Below, one piece after another: positions 43,285-52,039 of a DNA stretch of 64,000 bases. The stretch lies in NCBI RefSeq assembly GCF_015840335.1, contig NZ_CP060395.1, positions 2,145,277-2,209,276 of the forward strand, written 5' to 3'. The notes beneath the pieces were generated by a model. That model saw only the letters and a program-made list of their open reading frames with translations. It did not search any database and was not told the DNA's origin. The translations under genes and the position numbers were made by a program. Every line of letters starts with the position of its first letter. Positions within the stretch are counted from its first letter, which is position 1. The stretch is from Synechococcus sp. CBW1108 (GTDB lineage Bacteria; Cyanobacteriota; Cyanobacteriia; PCC-6307; Cyanobiaceae).

Positions 43285-43735
43285 CGCAACCTGCTGCAGT
43301 GTGTTCCCAGGGCTCACCAAGGCATGGTCACCGCTGCCCTGCGCAGCGTGTTCGCCCAAGAAACCGCTGAGGAGATCGAGTCGCGCTGGGATGATCTGGC
43401 GGCCTCGCTGGCGGAGCGCTTCCCCAAGGCCGCTGCGCTCATGCACGAGGCCAAGGAGGACGTGCTGGCTTTCCGCCACTTCCCCAAGGACCACTGGCGC
43501 AAGATCTGGAGCACCAACCTGCTGGAGCGGGTGAACGAGGAGATCAAGCGCCGCACCAGGGTCGTGGGCATTTTTCCCACCCAACGACCCTGCGATCATC
43601 CGCCTAGTCGGGGCGGTGTTGCTGGAGCAACACGAGCACTGGCAGCTGGAGGGCCGCCGCATGTTCTCCGCCGAGAGCATGGCGACCATCCCCGAACTGG
43701 GCGACACCCCTACCCTCCAGGCCGCCGGCGCCTGA

Positions 43736-44058
43736 GAGCTGCAGGAAACAGGCCCCAGGTGATCGAGGCTGCAGCGCCTCTACAGGGCGCAGCGGTCTTG
43801 ATCGCCGCCCGGGGGCCGGGGCAACAACCTGTGGCTGGTGCCAGCCACTCCAGAACACAACACATCCGCGATCGGGCGAAAGACTTGACAAGTCAATCGC
43901 CCTTGATTCAAGGTGAAAAAACGAGGTGCATCTGCGCCTCCGGAATGACAGCCCGTCATTCCACCCTGTTCACCCTCTGATCAGGGCATTCGGGCCTCGG
44001 GTTTTACACCACGCAAAGGGACGCGGTCGGATGGGGCCCTATTTATTCGCAATATGAA
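43736..44058. other. Gap after the IS256 pseudogene
   Basis: No gene seen. GGAATGAC and GTCATTCC (43942-43949 and 43955-43962) form a perfect 8-bp hairpin with a 5-base loop. The right end of the IS256-family element should lie in this gap but could not be fixed. Confidence 0.4.
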
Positions 44059-44717
44059 TTAAAATCTATAGCGAATCCCAAGGTCCAGGCTGTGCTGAAT
44101 TCGTGTTTTTGTGGTTGGCTTGTCACTCCAAAAGTCAAGGCTAGTGCCGCCGGCAATGCTTAGAAGCCGGTAGCCAAAATAAATCTCTGTATTTGGGCTT
44201 GCCGCGTAACTAATTCCTACTTTCGCTTGCCCAGCAAATGTTGTGCCTGTCTGTGAGCCCTCTGGAACGCTATATCGACTGCTGGCAAAGCCAACTCCTC
44301 CGCCAATGTAAGGAGTTGCCTTTGAGTTTGTAGGTATGTCTTTTAATATGTTAATCTGCACAGCGTTTGTGTCCACCTTGCCTCCGCCAACGCTGTAGTC
44401 AATTCCACCGAGGGTAAATTGGTTAGACGATTCACCGAAGTAGCCAACATATTCCAGCTCCGCCCTCCATGCCCCTGGAAAGCTGTAACCAATTGCCACA
44501 ATGGGAGCGATTGTAGGATCGGTCTGAAAGACTCGTTTGAGAAGGCCGAATTACTGGGGTCGTTTATTGGTACTGAACCTTCGCTTCCTACCGATATCCC
44601 CACAGACGTATAAAAACCAGTGGCTGCAGGCTTTGCCACCGGTTTTTTCTCCTTCGCATTGGCATTGGGTGTAGTAGTAAAAAGAAGCGCCCATGCCAGC
44701 CCAAGCTTGATAAGCAT
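44059..44717 (-). pseudogene. Outer-membrane beta-barrel protein gene with a frameshift
   Basis: An N-terminal signal peptide (MLIKLGLAWALLFTTTPNAN A) and first strand (GFYTSVGISVGSEGSVPIND) lie in one frame. From about 44550 the frame shifts, and the barrel continues: AIGYSFPGAWRAELEYVGYF, YIGGGVGFASSRYSVP, KVGISYAASPNTEIYFGYRL, ending HSLDLGIRYRF with the terminal Phe of outer-membrane barrels. Total about 219 residues if repaired. It resembles OmpA-like or opacity-type barrels. A real frameshift or a sequencing error could explain it. Confidence 0.7.
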
Positions 44718-44990
44718 ATTGCCGGATATGTGCTGAATTATATAATTTTTTAGATCTGATCGCCATGCTTGGCTTCTTTTAATCTTATAACCCCCAATCA
44801 CAAATCCCTGAATCCTTTGCGGCACTGGTGCTGGTTCACTTCTGCTAGTGGCATTGCTTCTAATGGAAGGATCCTGGCTAAGCAGGGTGCTTTCGCTGGC
44901 AATAGCTAACTGGTATTAATGACGAATATTCGAGCTAAAGTGTGAATTCCTTGTCTGCCCGTTGGCCGCATGGGGGGCTCCCCGGCTTAA

Positions 44991-46356
44991 GAGTTTGCTG
45001 AAAAACCAAGCCTGCGCGAAAATGGATTAACCGCCCAGTCCAGATGCGAGGTCACCGGGAGCGCAGCGGCTCCCTGTTCTCCTACGTGTCGATCGAGGAG
45101 CGGATCCCGGCCAGCCATCCGCTGCGGCGTATTCGGAAACTGGCCGATCAGGCCCTCGATCGTCTCAATCCCACCTTCTGTGAGCTCTACGCCGCAGAAG
45201 GTCGGCCCTCGGTGCCGCCAGAACAGCTGCTGCTGGCCTCGTTGCTGCAGGCTTTCTATGGGATCCGCTCCGAGCGGCTGTTGCTGGAGCAGCTCCACTA
45301 CAACCTGCTCTACCGCTGGTTTGTAGGGCTCAGCCCGGATGATCCGATCTGGCACCCCACCACGTTCACCAAGAACCGCGAACGGCTGCTCAATGACGAC
45401 GTCATGGGCCGCTTCCTGGAGAAACTGATGGCTGCCCCGGAAGTCAAGCCGCTGCTCAGCGACGAACACTTCTCAGTGGATGGCACCCTGCTGCAGGCCT
45501 GGGCGTCCCATGCCTCACTGGAGCGGATCGATGGAGAAGAGGACCCACCGCCCCCGCCGTCAGGCCCTGGCGAGGGCTTTGGCGCTCCAAAGCCCGGTAA
45601 GAAGCGGGCCAAGGGTGACTTCCGCGGCATCAAGCTCAGCAACAAGACCCACCGCTCCAGCGTCGATCCAGACGCCTTGCTGGCCCGCAAGTCCAATGCC
45701 CACCCGGCTCAACCCAGCTACCGGGGCCACGTGCTCATGGACAACCGCCATGCGCTGATCGTGGACTGCCGCGTCACCCAAGCAGTGGGTACCGGGGAGC
45801 GGGATGCCGCCAAAGCGATGGCGGCTGACATCCCCGGTGCCCACCAAAAAACCATCGGTGCCGACAAGAACTACGACACCAAGGGCTTTGTCGCCGAGAT
45901 GCGTCGCATCGCCGTGACGCCGCACGTCGCTCAGAACACCGCCCGCTCTGGTGGGTCCGCCATTGATGGCCGCACCACGCGCCACGAGGGCTACGCCAAG
46001 TCGATCAATGCCCGCCGCGGTATCGAGAAGGTGTTTGGTTGGATCAAACAGTGGGGCGGTCTGCGCCAATTCAAACTGCGCGGCACCGACAAGGTGAGTG
46101 CGGTGTTTGGCCTGCACGTAATCGCCTACAACCTGATCCGGCTGGGCAACCTGCTCAGGCCGGCAATGGCGGCGGCATGAACAGGCGGTTGCCCAGAGGT
46201 GTGGCCAGACGGCAGCGATCAGGCAGCTCCGCCGGGGCAGAACGCCTGAAATCAGGCGTTCTGAACGGCTGAAACAATGAAAACCATCCCGAACGGAGCG
46301 CAATCAGCTCTCCGGAGGAAAAAACGCGGCTGGTCAGGCGGTTTTTCCGCAAACTC
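44991..46356 (+). mobile_element. IS5-family insertion sequence, copy B (1366 bp)
   Basis: Ends GAGTTTGCTGAAAAACC and GGTTTTTCCGCAAACTC. Flanked by TTAA (44987-44990 and 46357-46360), again a YTAR target. It carries one intact transposase in the plus direction. It is slightly shorter than copy A after the transposase gene. Confidence 0.92.
45044..46180 (+). CDS. IS5-family transposase, copy B
   Basis: A 378-residue DDE transposase, nearly identical to copy A over its whole length. It shows a few substitutions (for example RIDGEEDPPPPPSG instead of RTDGQQDPPPPSSG) and ends LLRPAMAAA instead of LLLAQPSPKE. Catalytic blocks are as in copy A. Confidence 0.93.
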   Translation: MRGHRERSGSLFSYVSIEERIPASHPLRRIRKLADQALDRLNPTFCELYAAEGRPSVPPEQLLLASLLQAFYGIRSERLLLEQLHYNLLYRWFVGLSPDDPIWHPTTFTKNRERLLNDDVMGRFLEKLMAAPEVKPLLSDEHFSVDGTLLQAWASHASLERIDGEEDPPPPPSGPGEGFGAPKPGKKRAKGDFRGIKLSNKTHRSSVDPDALLARKSNAHPAQPSYRGHVLMDNRHALIVDCRVTQAVGTGERDAAKAMAADIPGAHQKTIGADKNYDTKGFVAEMRRIAVTPHVAQNTARSGGSAIDGRTTRHEGYAKSINARRGIEKVFGWIKQWGGLRQFKLRGTDKVSAVFGLHVIAYNLIRLGNLLRPAMAAA

Positions 46357-46406
46357 TTAAGCCCCCAGCCCGACCTAGGAAGCTTCGCTAGCCCCGATTG
46401 GTGTGG

Positions 46407-46562
46407 CTATGGGTAGGAGGATTTCTTGTTGAGGAGCAGCGTTAATTCATCATTGCCTGATTCCATGGCGCTAGACATTGCGATCAGCACGTATTCGAGA
46501 TCTTCGCCGCTTAGCTCGCCAATAGAATTCCAGTTTAGGGAAAAGAGAAGCGATGAATCCAT
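46407..46562 (-). CDS. 51-residue hypothetical protein (family A, chromosomal copy)
   Basis: MDSSLLFSLNWNSIGELSGE, then DLEYVLIAMSSAMESGNDEL TLLLNKKSSYP. Paralogue of 35041-35196 with the same length and conserved FSLNWN and EDLEYVL. The start at 46562 matches the paralogue; the longer frame adds nine residues. Function unknown. Confidence 0.65.
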   Translation of the reverse strand: MDSSLLFSLNWNSIGELSGEDLEYVLIAMSSAMESGNDELTLLLNKKSSYP

Positions 46563-46720
46563 GACGAAGAGCATTAACTCCCTTCGCACGAGGTTGGTGT
46601 ATTTGTCCTGAAAACCTAACCGCCCAGCCCGCCCTGTGCCCTTTTATTGGGGTTTTCGGGGGTTAAGAGATTATGAAAAAGATTCTGATGAACTTTTTTA
46701 ATCGATTTTGCCCCCGGGTG

Positions 46721-47341
46721 TCAGTGGTCGAAAAGGTCGATTTCTTTTCCAGGTGTCGCGACGACAGGCGTTGCCACATGGCACTTACGGCACCTGGCCT
46801 CGTAGGCGCCGGCGGCACCGACCACCACCCTCTCCTCCGAGTGAGTCAATCGCTGGCTGCGGTTTGCGGGGTTGCCACACACCACGCAGATCGCCAGCTC
46901 CTTGGTGATGAGCTCAGCGATAGCCAGCAGCTGGGGCATCGGTTCGAACGGCTTGCCCTGGTAGTCCTGGTCCAGCCCGGCGCAGATCACGCGTAACCCG
47001 CGGCTGGCTAGGACCTGCACCACTGACACCAGCTCCATGCCGAAGAATTGCACCTCGTCAATGCCCACCACTTTGGTGTCGGCCTCCACCGCTTGGAGAA
47101 TCTGCAAGGCGTGCTGCACAGATGTGGCAGAGATCTTTAGCTGTGAGTGACTGACCACCGCCAGTTCGTCGTAGCGGTTGTCGATCTGCGGCTTGAAAAC
47201 CTGCACCCTCTGCTGGCCGTACAGCGCCCGCTTCAGCCGGCGGATCAGCTCTTCTGTTTTGCCCGAGTACATCGAACCGCAGATCACTTCGATCCAGCCG
47301 GTGTCTTGGGCAAACTGTGAAATCATCTTCGAGCCGTGCAA
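46721..47341 (-). CDS. tdk: Thymidine kinase
   Basis: A 206-residue type II thymidine kinase that phosphorylates thymidine to dTMP in salvage. Walker A is GSMYSGKTEELIRR, the Walker B-like motif VVGIDEVQFF, the lasso region follows VVVGAAGAYEARC, and zinc cysteines are in CVVCGNPANRSQR and CRKC. Length is normal. The ATG at 47341 is used; MISQFAQ at 47326 is an alternative. It stands alone between small unknown genes. Confidence 0.93.
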   Translation of the reverse strand: MHGSKMISQFAQDTGWIEVICGSMYSGKTEELIRRLKRALYGQQRVQVFKPQIDNRYDELAVVSHSQLKISATSVQHALQILQAVEADTKVVGIDEVQFFGMELVSVVQVLASRGLRVICAGLDQDYQGKPFEPMPQLLAIAELITKELAICVVCGNPANRSQRLTHSEERVVVGAAGAYEARCRKCHVATPVVATPGKEIDLFDH

Positions 47342-47648
47342 GCGGTTGCTAATGGTGGGCCGGTTCCCAACCCATCATGAGCGATGACCTTCAGCACCAA
47401 CGCCCAAAATTGCTGCATTACAGGGACCAGCCACTTTAAACCCTTGCCGGAGCTGCAAAGAACTCTTGAGCGCCCTGCGCATTGCCGTTCCCTCGCTATC
47501 ACCGAAAACCCTTTTCGATGTCGCCTGGGCCCCATTGAAAATAAGTTTGCGAGGCCCCTGAATTCTTTATGTTTTCTCTTGGTTTCGGGCTTGATTTTGG
47601 ATGCCAGGTTGGCGTAGGAACATTTCTGCTTTTCTTTCCCGCTTTGCC
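47342..47648. other. Gap upstream of tdk
   Basis: No gene seen. It should hold the tdk promoter and that of the next small gene; no clear -35/-10 pair or repeat stands out. Confidence 0.4.
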
Positions 47649-47861
47649 ATGAGGGTTGTTCATTCTGGCGGTGACCACCTCCTCGTGCTCAATGATGCTG
47701 AAGCTGCTTCAGTTGCAGAGGCCTGTGCATTGATGGTTTTGGCCGTGAAGTCCGACGGCCGCCTCTCGATGCCTCCGGTGATGAACAGGGTGCTTTGTGA
47801 CCTCTTTGAAGGGCTGAGGGTTGCCTCCCCCGCTCTACCAGGCCTCGGCCAAGACGTCTGA
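47649..47861 (+). CDS. Small hypothetical protein (family B, chromosomal copy)
   Basis: A 70-residue protein: MRVVHSGGDHLLVLNDAEAA, SVAEACALMVLAVKSDGRLS, then LCDLFEGLRVASPA. It aligns over its length with 35649-35858. The ATG at 47649 is chosen because it matches the paralogue's start, although the frame is open upstream. Function unknown. Confidence 0.65.
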   Translation: MRVVHSGGDHLLVLNDAEAASVAEACALMVLAVKSDGRLSMPPVMNRVLCDLFEGLRVASPALPGLGQDV

Positions 47862-47929
47862 GCGTAACTTTCTGGTTGGCTGGCGGCTGACCAGGGGTGG
47901 GAACACTGTTAGGAGCTCCCCCTACCAAC

Positions 47930-48151
47930 ATGACTTTGTTCCCCTCTGCCGCCATCACCACCAGCGCCTTGCCCCTGGAGGTGTTGCGTGACAGCCTGCT
48001 GGCCCTAGAGCAGGTAAATTCCGGCGTCACCATGCTGGCTCTGATCGCTGCAGGCCGGCCAGAGCAATCCCCACGGCTGAGGTGCTTGTTGCAGGGACTG
48101 ATCGCCCTGGTTGAGTCGTGCGAGAACGATTTGGGCGCTTTTTCGCGCTGA
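47930..48151 (+). CDS. Small hypothetical protein
   Basis: A 73-residue protein: MTLFPSAAITTSALPLEVLR, DSLLALEQVNSGVTMLALIA, then LQGLIALVESCENDLGAF. Helical, with leucine repeats. It follows the family B gene by 68 bp on the same strand. No family recognised. Confidence 0.55.
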   Translation: MTLFPSAAITTSALPLEVLRDSLLALEQVNSGVTMLALIAAGRPEQSPRLRCLLQGLIALVESCENDLGAFSR

Positions 48152-48191
48152 CAAGATTCGCCAAGAAGTTAGTTTCGATACGGAACCAAAT

Positions 48192-48220
48192 CTAAACTAT
48201 GCGGAATCTGCATAGTTTAG
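48192..48220. promoter_or_regulatory. Inverted repeat upstream of the LysR gene
   Basis: CTAAACTATGC and GCATAGTTTAG form perfect 11-bp arms around GGAATCT, 74 bp before the LysR-type gene. LysR-type regulators often bind such interrupted palindromes. A further GCATAG lies at 48241. Confidence 0.6.
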
Positions 48221-48294
48221 GCCACCGCAATGCACTGTCTGCATAGGGACGTTTACAGGATCCTGTGTAAAATGCTCTCGTTGAAACAGGCAAT

Positions 48295-49179
48295 GTGGTC
48301 GTCTCGATTGAGGAACTAGCCTGTCTTGACACTTTGATTTGGTTGCGTTCCGGTGCAGTTGCCGCCGCCCGGTTAGGCGTTTCCCAGTCAACGATCAGTA
48401 GACGTGTTAATCATTTGGCTGAATTGCTGAATCTTCGTTTTTTCAAGCCAAATGGAGAATGGGAGACGCTTGGTGATCAAACTATACTTAATCTTGAGCG
48501 ATTGGTGCACCAGCGATATCGCTGGATTCATGATAGGGTTTTAAGAATAGAGGCCCAATACTACTCAGGGCCATTGTTCTGTGATCCCGTCCCTGATGGA
48601 TGGACTCCTGGCAATTTTGATTTCATGGAAATTCACACACCGTTGAGGCTGCTTCGCAACGGCGTGATTGATGCCTGGATTGGATGCTACCCCGACGTGC
48701 CTGACGAAGATGACTCCGAGTTGGCTTGCTTTCATCTGACTCGATTGCCAAGCCATCTGGTTGTGGCAGTGGATCACCCGCTGCTGTGTTTGGGAGATCA
48801 CATAACTCTCGAGGATGTCAGGCGCTACCCATCAGTTGCTTTGCCCGACAATGCTTTCCCTAAAGTTCAGAAGATTCTGCAGGAGTTGGGTCTTTGGAAT
48901 CTGCCCATGCCAGTCCGGCGTTACAGCAGCGATAAGTGGGAGGGCTTGATGACGCAGGATTTAAGGGTTGGTTATGCCAATTCCTTCACCATGCACCTTT
49001 TCTCTGCGCCCCACGTCGTTTTGCCTATCGATATTCCCTTGGAAACGGGTGACACCCTGGTTGTGCCTCGGGCCTATGTCAAGCATTTGCGCTTGCTGGA
49101 GTTGCTCGCCCACCTGAATGGCAAGGCGGTTATTCTGGCGGATCGATTCCCAGAGGTGCGCGTGGTAGGCGATGGTTGA
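48295..49179 (+). CDS. LysR-family transcriptional regulator
   Basis: A 294-residue regulator. The winged helix-turn-helix reads GAVAAARLGVSQSTISRRVN. The C-terminal half has the effector-binding pattern (DAWIGCYPDVPDEDDSELAC, VAVDHPLLCLGDHITLEDVR). It starts at a GTG. No biosynthetic or metabolic gene lies divergently next to it, so its targets are unknown; a strong inverted repeat just upstream suggests autoregulation. Less GC-rich than the core genes. Confidence 0.85.
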   Translation: MVVSIEELACLDTLIWLRSGAVAAARLGVSQSTISRRVNHLAELLNLRFFKPNGEWETLGDQTILNLERLVHQRYRWIHDRVLRIEAQYYSGPLFCDPVPDGWTPGNFDFMEIHTPLRLLRNGVIDAWIGCYPDVPDEDDSELACFHLTRLPSHLVVAVDHPLLCLGDHITLEDVRRYPSVALPDNAFPKVQKILQELGLWNLPMPVRRYSSDKWEGLMTQDLRVGYANSFTMHLFSAPHVVLPIDIPLETGDTLVVPRAYVKHLRLLELLAHLNGKAVILADRFPEVRVVGDG

Positions 49180-49228
49180 GATTGGCGTTCTTGGAATTGT
49201 TTAGCCAATCGTTCTGGGCTAGGGGTCT

Positions 49229-49645
49229 TCAATCTAGATAGAAAAATGTCAGGTGAATGCCCTTGCCCACGTATTCATGCTTGTATCCACCTTCGTAGCT
49301 TGTGCCCCTGTAGTAAGCGTTAATCGCTTTGCTATTGCCAGGAGGGGTGATGATTTTTGCATTGCAGGTGCGGATGCGTTCGGACACTTTTTTGCAGGAC
49401 AGCTCATTTCTGAGTAGTTCGTATACGGAGTGGTCTGCAAAGGTGAGGATGTCAAAAGCCTGCTTTTCAGTAGTTGCCCCCGCCAGCGGCGTAATGGCGC
49501 AATAGTCGCTCTTGCCGTTTCGCTGGCAGTTTGGCGACCACTGGGCCTGGGCCCTATCTATCCCTATACCCATCCCTATCCCTTGCCAGGCGATTATGAG
49601 CAGCAGGGAACGGCCCCACAGTTTTGCAGATCCTTGCTCTGTCAT
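49229..49645 (-). CDS. Hypothetical secreted protein
   Basis: A 138-residue protein. The N-terminal signal sequence (LLLIIAWQGIGMGIGIDRAQA) is followed by SPNCQRNGKSDYCAITPLAG and SCKKVSERIRTCNAKIITPP, with four cysteines that could form two disulphides. The C-terminus ends YVGKGIHLTFFYLD. The ATG at 49645 is chosen. The second IS3 element ends 57 bp upstream and may have removed its promoter. Confidence 0.6.
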   Translation of the reverse strand: MTEQGSAKLWGRSLLLIIAWQGIGMGIGIDRAQAQWSPNCQRNGKSDYCAITPLAGATTEKQAFDILTFADHSVYELLRNELSCKKVSERIRTCNAKIITPPGNSKAINAYYRGTSYEGGYKHEYVGKGIHLTFFYLD

Positions 49646-49766
49646 GGTTTCCGATGGGTGTTCGATCACCCCATCCTCGACCTTTGCTTTGCTCCCAGAG
49701 ACCCCCGGTTTCAGGAAAGATGTCACCCCTTTGATCCATCCATCCGGGGGCTTGAGGACATGACCA

Positions 49767-50273
49767 ATGCGCCGATACAGCGAGGCCGTTAAGGCTGATG
49801 TGAGGAGACGGATGCACCCGCCCCACAGGCAGAGCGTGGCCCGGATTTCAGAGGAGCTGGGCATTCACGTGATGACCCTCTACAAATGGAGGAAGGCCTG
49901 GCGGTTGCAGGGAGAGGTGGTGCCGGCATCCGAGAAGGAACCAGAGGGCTGGAACGCCGCCGACAAGTTCACGGTGGTGCTGGAAAGCGCCGGGCTCAAT
50001 GCCACCGAACTCAGCGCCTACTGCCGCGAGCGGGGCCTGTTCCCTGAGCAGGTGAGCCGTTGGCGGCAGGCGGCCCAGGATGCCAACGCCAAGCCGGTGC
50101 TGACGATGGCCGAACAGAAGGAGCTCGAGAAGCTCCGCGCCCAGGACCAGCGGGAGATCAAAGCCCTCAGAAAGGAGCTGCAGCGCAAGGAGAAGGCCAT
50201 GGCGGAGATGGCGGCTTTGCTGGTGCTGCAAAAAAAGTGGGATGCCTTCTGTTCGGAGGAAGAGGAAGGCTGA
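49767..50273 (+). CDS. IS3 transposase OrfA, copy 2
   Basis: A 168-residue protein, the same as copy 1 except for a few residues (LRKELQ for LKKELQ, SEEEEG for SEDAEG). Helix-turn-helix motifs and the C-terminal leucine-zipper-like helix are intact. It ends 8 bp before the GTG of orfB. Confidence 0.9.
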   Translation: MRRYSEAVKADVRRRMHPPHRQSVARISEELGIHVMTLYKWRKAWRLQGEVVPASEKEPEGWNAADKFTVVLESAGLNATELSAYCRERGLFPEQVSRWRQAAQDANAKPVLTMAEQKELEKLRAQDQREIKALRKELQRKEKAMAEMAALLVLQKKWDAFCSEEEEG

Positions 50274-50281
50274 CCAGCGCC

Positions 50282-51382
50282 GTGCACCGGCGGAAGGTGA
50301 TCGAGCTGATCGGGGAGGCCAATGCTGCGGGCGCCGGCCTGGTGAGGGCCTGTGGTGTGATCGGCATCTGCCTGCGCACCCTCAAACGCTGGCGGAAGGC
50401 CTTCCTGGGTGATGGGGACGGCGTGGATCGCCGTAAAGGCAGTGCTCGGCTGGTGGGTCACCGCCTGAGCGAGGAAGAGCGCCAGCGAATCCTGCTGACG
50501 TGCAACCAGCCGGAGTACGCCGCGCTGCCGCCAGGGCAGATCGTGCCGGCACTGTCCGATCAAAAGCTCTTTATTGGTTCAGAGAGCAGCTTCTATCGGG
50601 TGCTGCACCAGGCGGGTCAGTGCCACCGCCGGGGGAGGGCCAGGCTGCCTCAAGAACCGCGCTCGGTGCCGCGCCTCAGGGCGGATGGCCCGAACCAGGT
50701 TTGGAGCTGGGACATCAGCTTCCTGCCGACCACGGTGCGGGGTGTGTGGCTCTACCTCTACCTGGTGATCGACGTCTGGAGCCGCAAAGTGGTGGCCTGG
50801 GATGTGGCCGAGGTGGAGTCGGCTCAGATCGCCGCGGATCTGGTGCAGCGGGCCTGCCTCAAGGAGCGCTACCACCGCCCCAACGGCTTTGGCCGCCGCC
50901 AGTGCCAGCAGCAGCCACTAATCCTCCACGCCGACAACGGCAATGCAATGCGCGGGGCGACGCTGGAATCACGGCTCGAGGAGATGGGCGTGCTCAGATC
51001 CTTCTCCCGGCCAAGGGTCTCAAACGACAACCCATACTCGGAATCCCTTTTCCGTACGGTCAAATACCGCCCCGACTACCCCAGCCGGCCATTCGCCAAC
51101 AAAGAGGAGGCCTGTGAATGGGTGGCAGCATTTGTGGATTGGTACAACCACCGGCACCACCACAGCGCGATCAAATTCGTGACGCCCCACCAGCGCCACA
51201 GTGGAGCTGCCAAGGCCATTTGCCAGCAGCGCACTGATGTCTACGAGGCCGCCCGCCGTGCCAATCCAACGCGCTGGAGCGGTGCCACCCGCTGCTGGAG
51301 TCAACCGGCAGAAGTGTGGATAAACAAGCCAACAGAAGAGCCCGATCCGGTCCTGGCGCTACCCTTAATCAAGGCCGCCTGA
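50282..51382 (+). CDS. IS3 transposase OrfB, copy 2
   Basis: 366 residues from the GTG at 50282. Asp in NQVWSWDISFLPTT, Asp in LILHADNGNAM and Glu in NPYSESLFRTVKYRP form the DDE triad. It is read mainly as an OrfAB fusion through -1 slippage at the A run (50230-50236), as is usual for IS3. Confidence 0.9.
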   Translation: MHRRKVIELIGEANAAGAGLVRACGVIGICLRTLKRWRKAFLGDGDGVDRRKGSARLVGHRLSEEERQRILLTCNQPEYAALPPGQIVPALSDQKLFIGSESSFYRVLHQAGQCHRRGRARLPQEPRSVPRLRADGPNQVWSWDISFLPTTVRGVWLYLYLVIDVWSRKVVAWDVAEVESAQIAADLVQRACLKERYHRPNGFGRRQCQQQPLILHADNGNAMRGATLESRLEEMGVLRSFSRPRVSNDNPYSESLFRTVKYRPDYPSRPFANKEEACEWVAAFVDWYNHRHHHSAIKFVTPHQRHSGAAKAICQQRTDVYEAARRANPTRWSGATRCWSQPAEVWINKPTEEPDPVLALPLIKAA

Positions 51383-51445
51383 ATGGCAGCCAAGGAGTGA
51401 CAACTTTCCTGAAAGTCACCGAGACCCGTGGCCCCTACTTTAGTT

Positions 51446-51710
51446 AGGTGAGTGCGGTGTTTGGCCTGCACGTGATCGCCTACAACCTGATCCGGCTGGG
51501 CAACCTGCTCAAACCGGCGATGGCGGCGGCATGAACAGGTGGTTGCCCAGAGGTGTGCCAATGAGGCGGCCTCCAGGAAGCCCCAACGGGGCAAAACGCC
51601 TGAAATCGGGCGTTCTGAACCGCTGAAACGCATCATTTCAGCCCGAACGGAGCACAATCAGCTCTCTGGAGGGAAAAACGCGGCCTTTCAGGCAGTTTTT
51701 CCGCAAACTC
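51446..51710 (+). mobile_element. Remnant of a third IS5-family copy
   Basis: Matches the last 265 bp of copy B: the C-terminal codons VSAVFGLHVIAYNLIRLGNL with an intact TGA, and the right end GTTTTTCCGCAAACTC. The rest of the element is missing, and the second IS3 element lies 25 bp to the left. It marks the edge of the IS-rich region. Confidence 0.85.
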
Positions 51711-51730
51711 TTAGGCCCCCATCGTTGGTC

Positions 51731-52036
51731 ATGCCCTGGTTTGTCAAGCTCGAGACCGGTCTGGTTGGTAAGGCACAATTTGATGCGGTGATCCCTGCCC
51801 ATCTGGCCTGGCTGGCGGAGCTGGAGCGGTTGGGTCATCGGCCCCGCAGCGGCTACTGGGCTGAGCGGGTGGGTCGCAGCGGTGATGGCGCTGGCGGCAT
51901 GTTGCTCTTTTTTGCCCCCAACTGGGCTGCAGCCGAAGCCCTAGTGCAAACCGATCCCCTGATTCAGGAGGGTTGCGTCAGCTGGTGCCTGCATGAATGG
52001 GCCGTGGTCTTCCCGCAGCCAGATGATCAGCTGTGA
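51731..52036 (+). CDS. YciI-like protein
   Basis: A 101-residue YCII-related protein: MPWFVKLETGLVGKAQFDAV, then IPAHLAWLAELERLGHRPRS GYWAER, and LVQTDPLIQEGCVSWCLHEW. The HxxWL histidine and the DP..xxG pattern fit the family, whose exact reactions are mostly unknown. The ATG at 51731 is chosen over a longer frame that runs back into the IS remnant. First conserved chromosomal gene after the accessory region. Confidence 0.75.
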   Translation: MPWFVKLETGLVGKAQFDAVIPAHLAWLAELERLGHRPRSGYWAERVGRSGDGAGGMLLFFAPNWAAAEALVQTDPLIQEGCVSWCLHEWAVVFPQPDDQL

Positions 52037-52039
52037 AAA

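Larger units (their letters stand above)
40440..43735 (+). pseudogene. IS256-family transposase gene, split by two insertions and a 4-bp duplication
   Basis: Three blocks: 40440-40769 (LAALLDGSSAGELIPELARY...RRRVDQALYAVIMEAYI), 42537-42992 (SGVSTRKVDSLVAALGSQSG...CRVHFARN) and 43291-43735 (LLQCVPRAHQGMVTAALRSV...). Removing the inserted elements and one target duplication each (TACATC and CGCAAC) joins the blocks in frame. DDE residues are in YVYLDATYLKGR, VISDAHSGLTKA and WSTNLLERVNEEIKRR. A tandem CCCA duplication (43576-43583) then shifts the frame near the end. Full length would be about 410 residues. Confidence 0.9.
49702..51420 (+). mobile_element. IS3-family insertion sequence, copy 2 (1719 bp)
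   Basis: Same ends and length as copy 1 in hsdR. Flanked by GAGA on both sides (3- to 4-bp duplication). It carries orfA (49767) and orfB (50282) with a seven-A slippery run at 50230-50236. The two copies differ by scattered substitutions, so both have been resident for some time or came from different sources. Confidence 0.92.
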
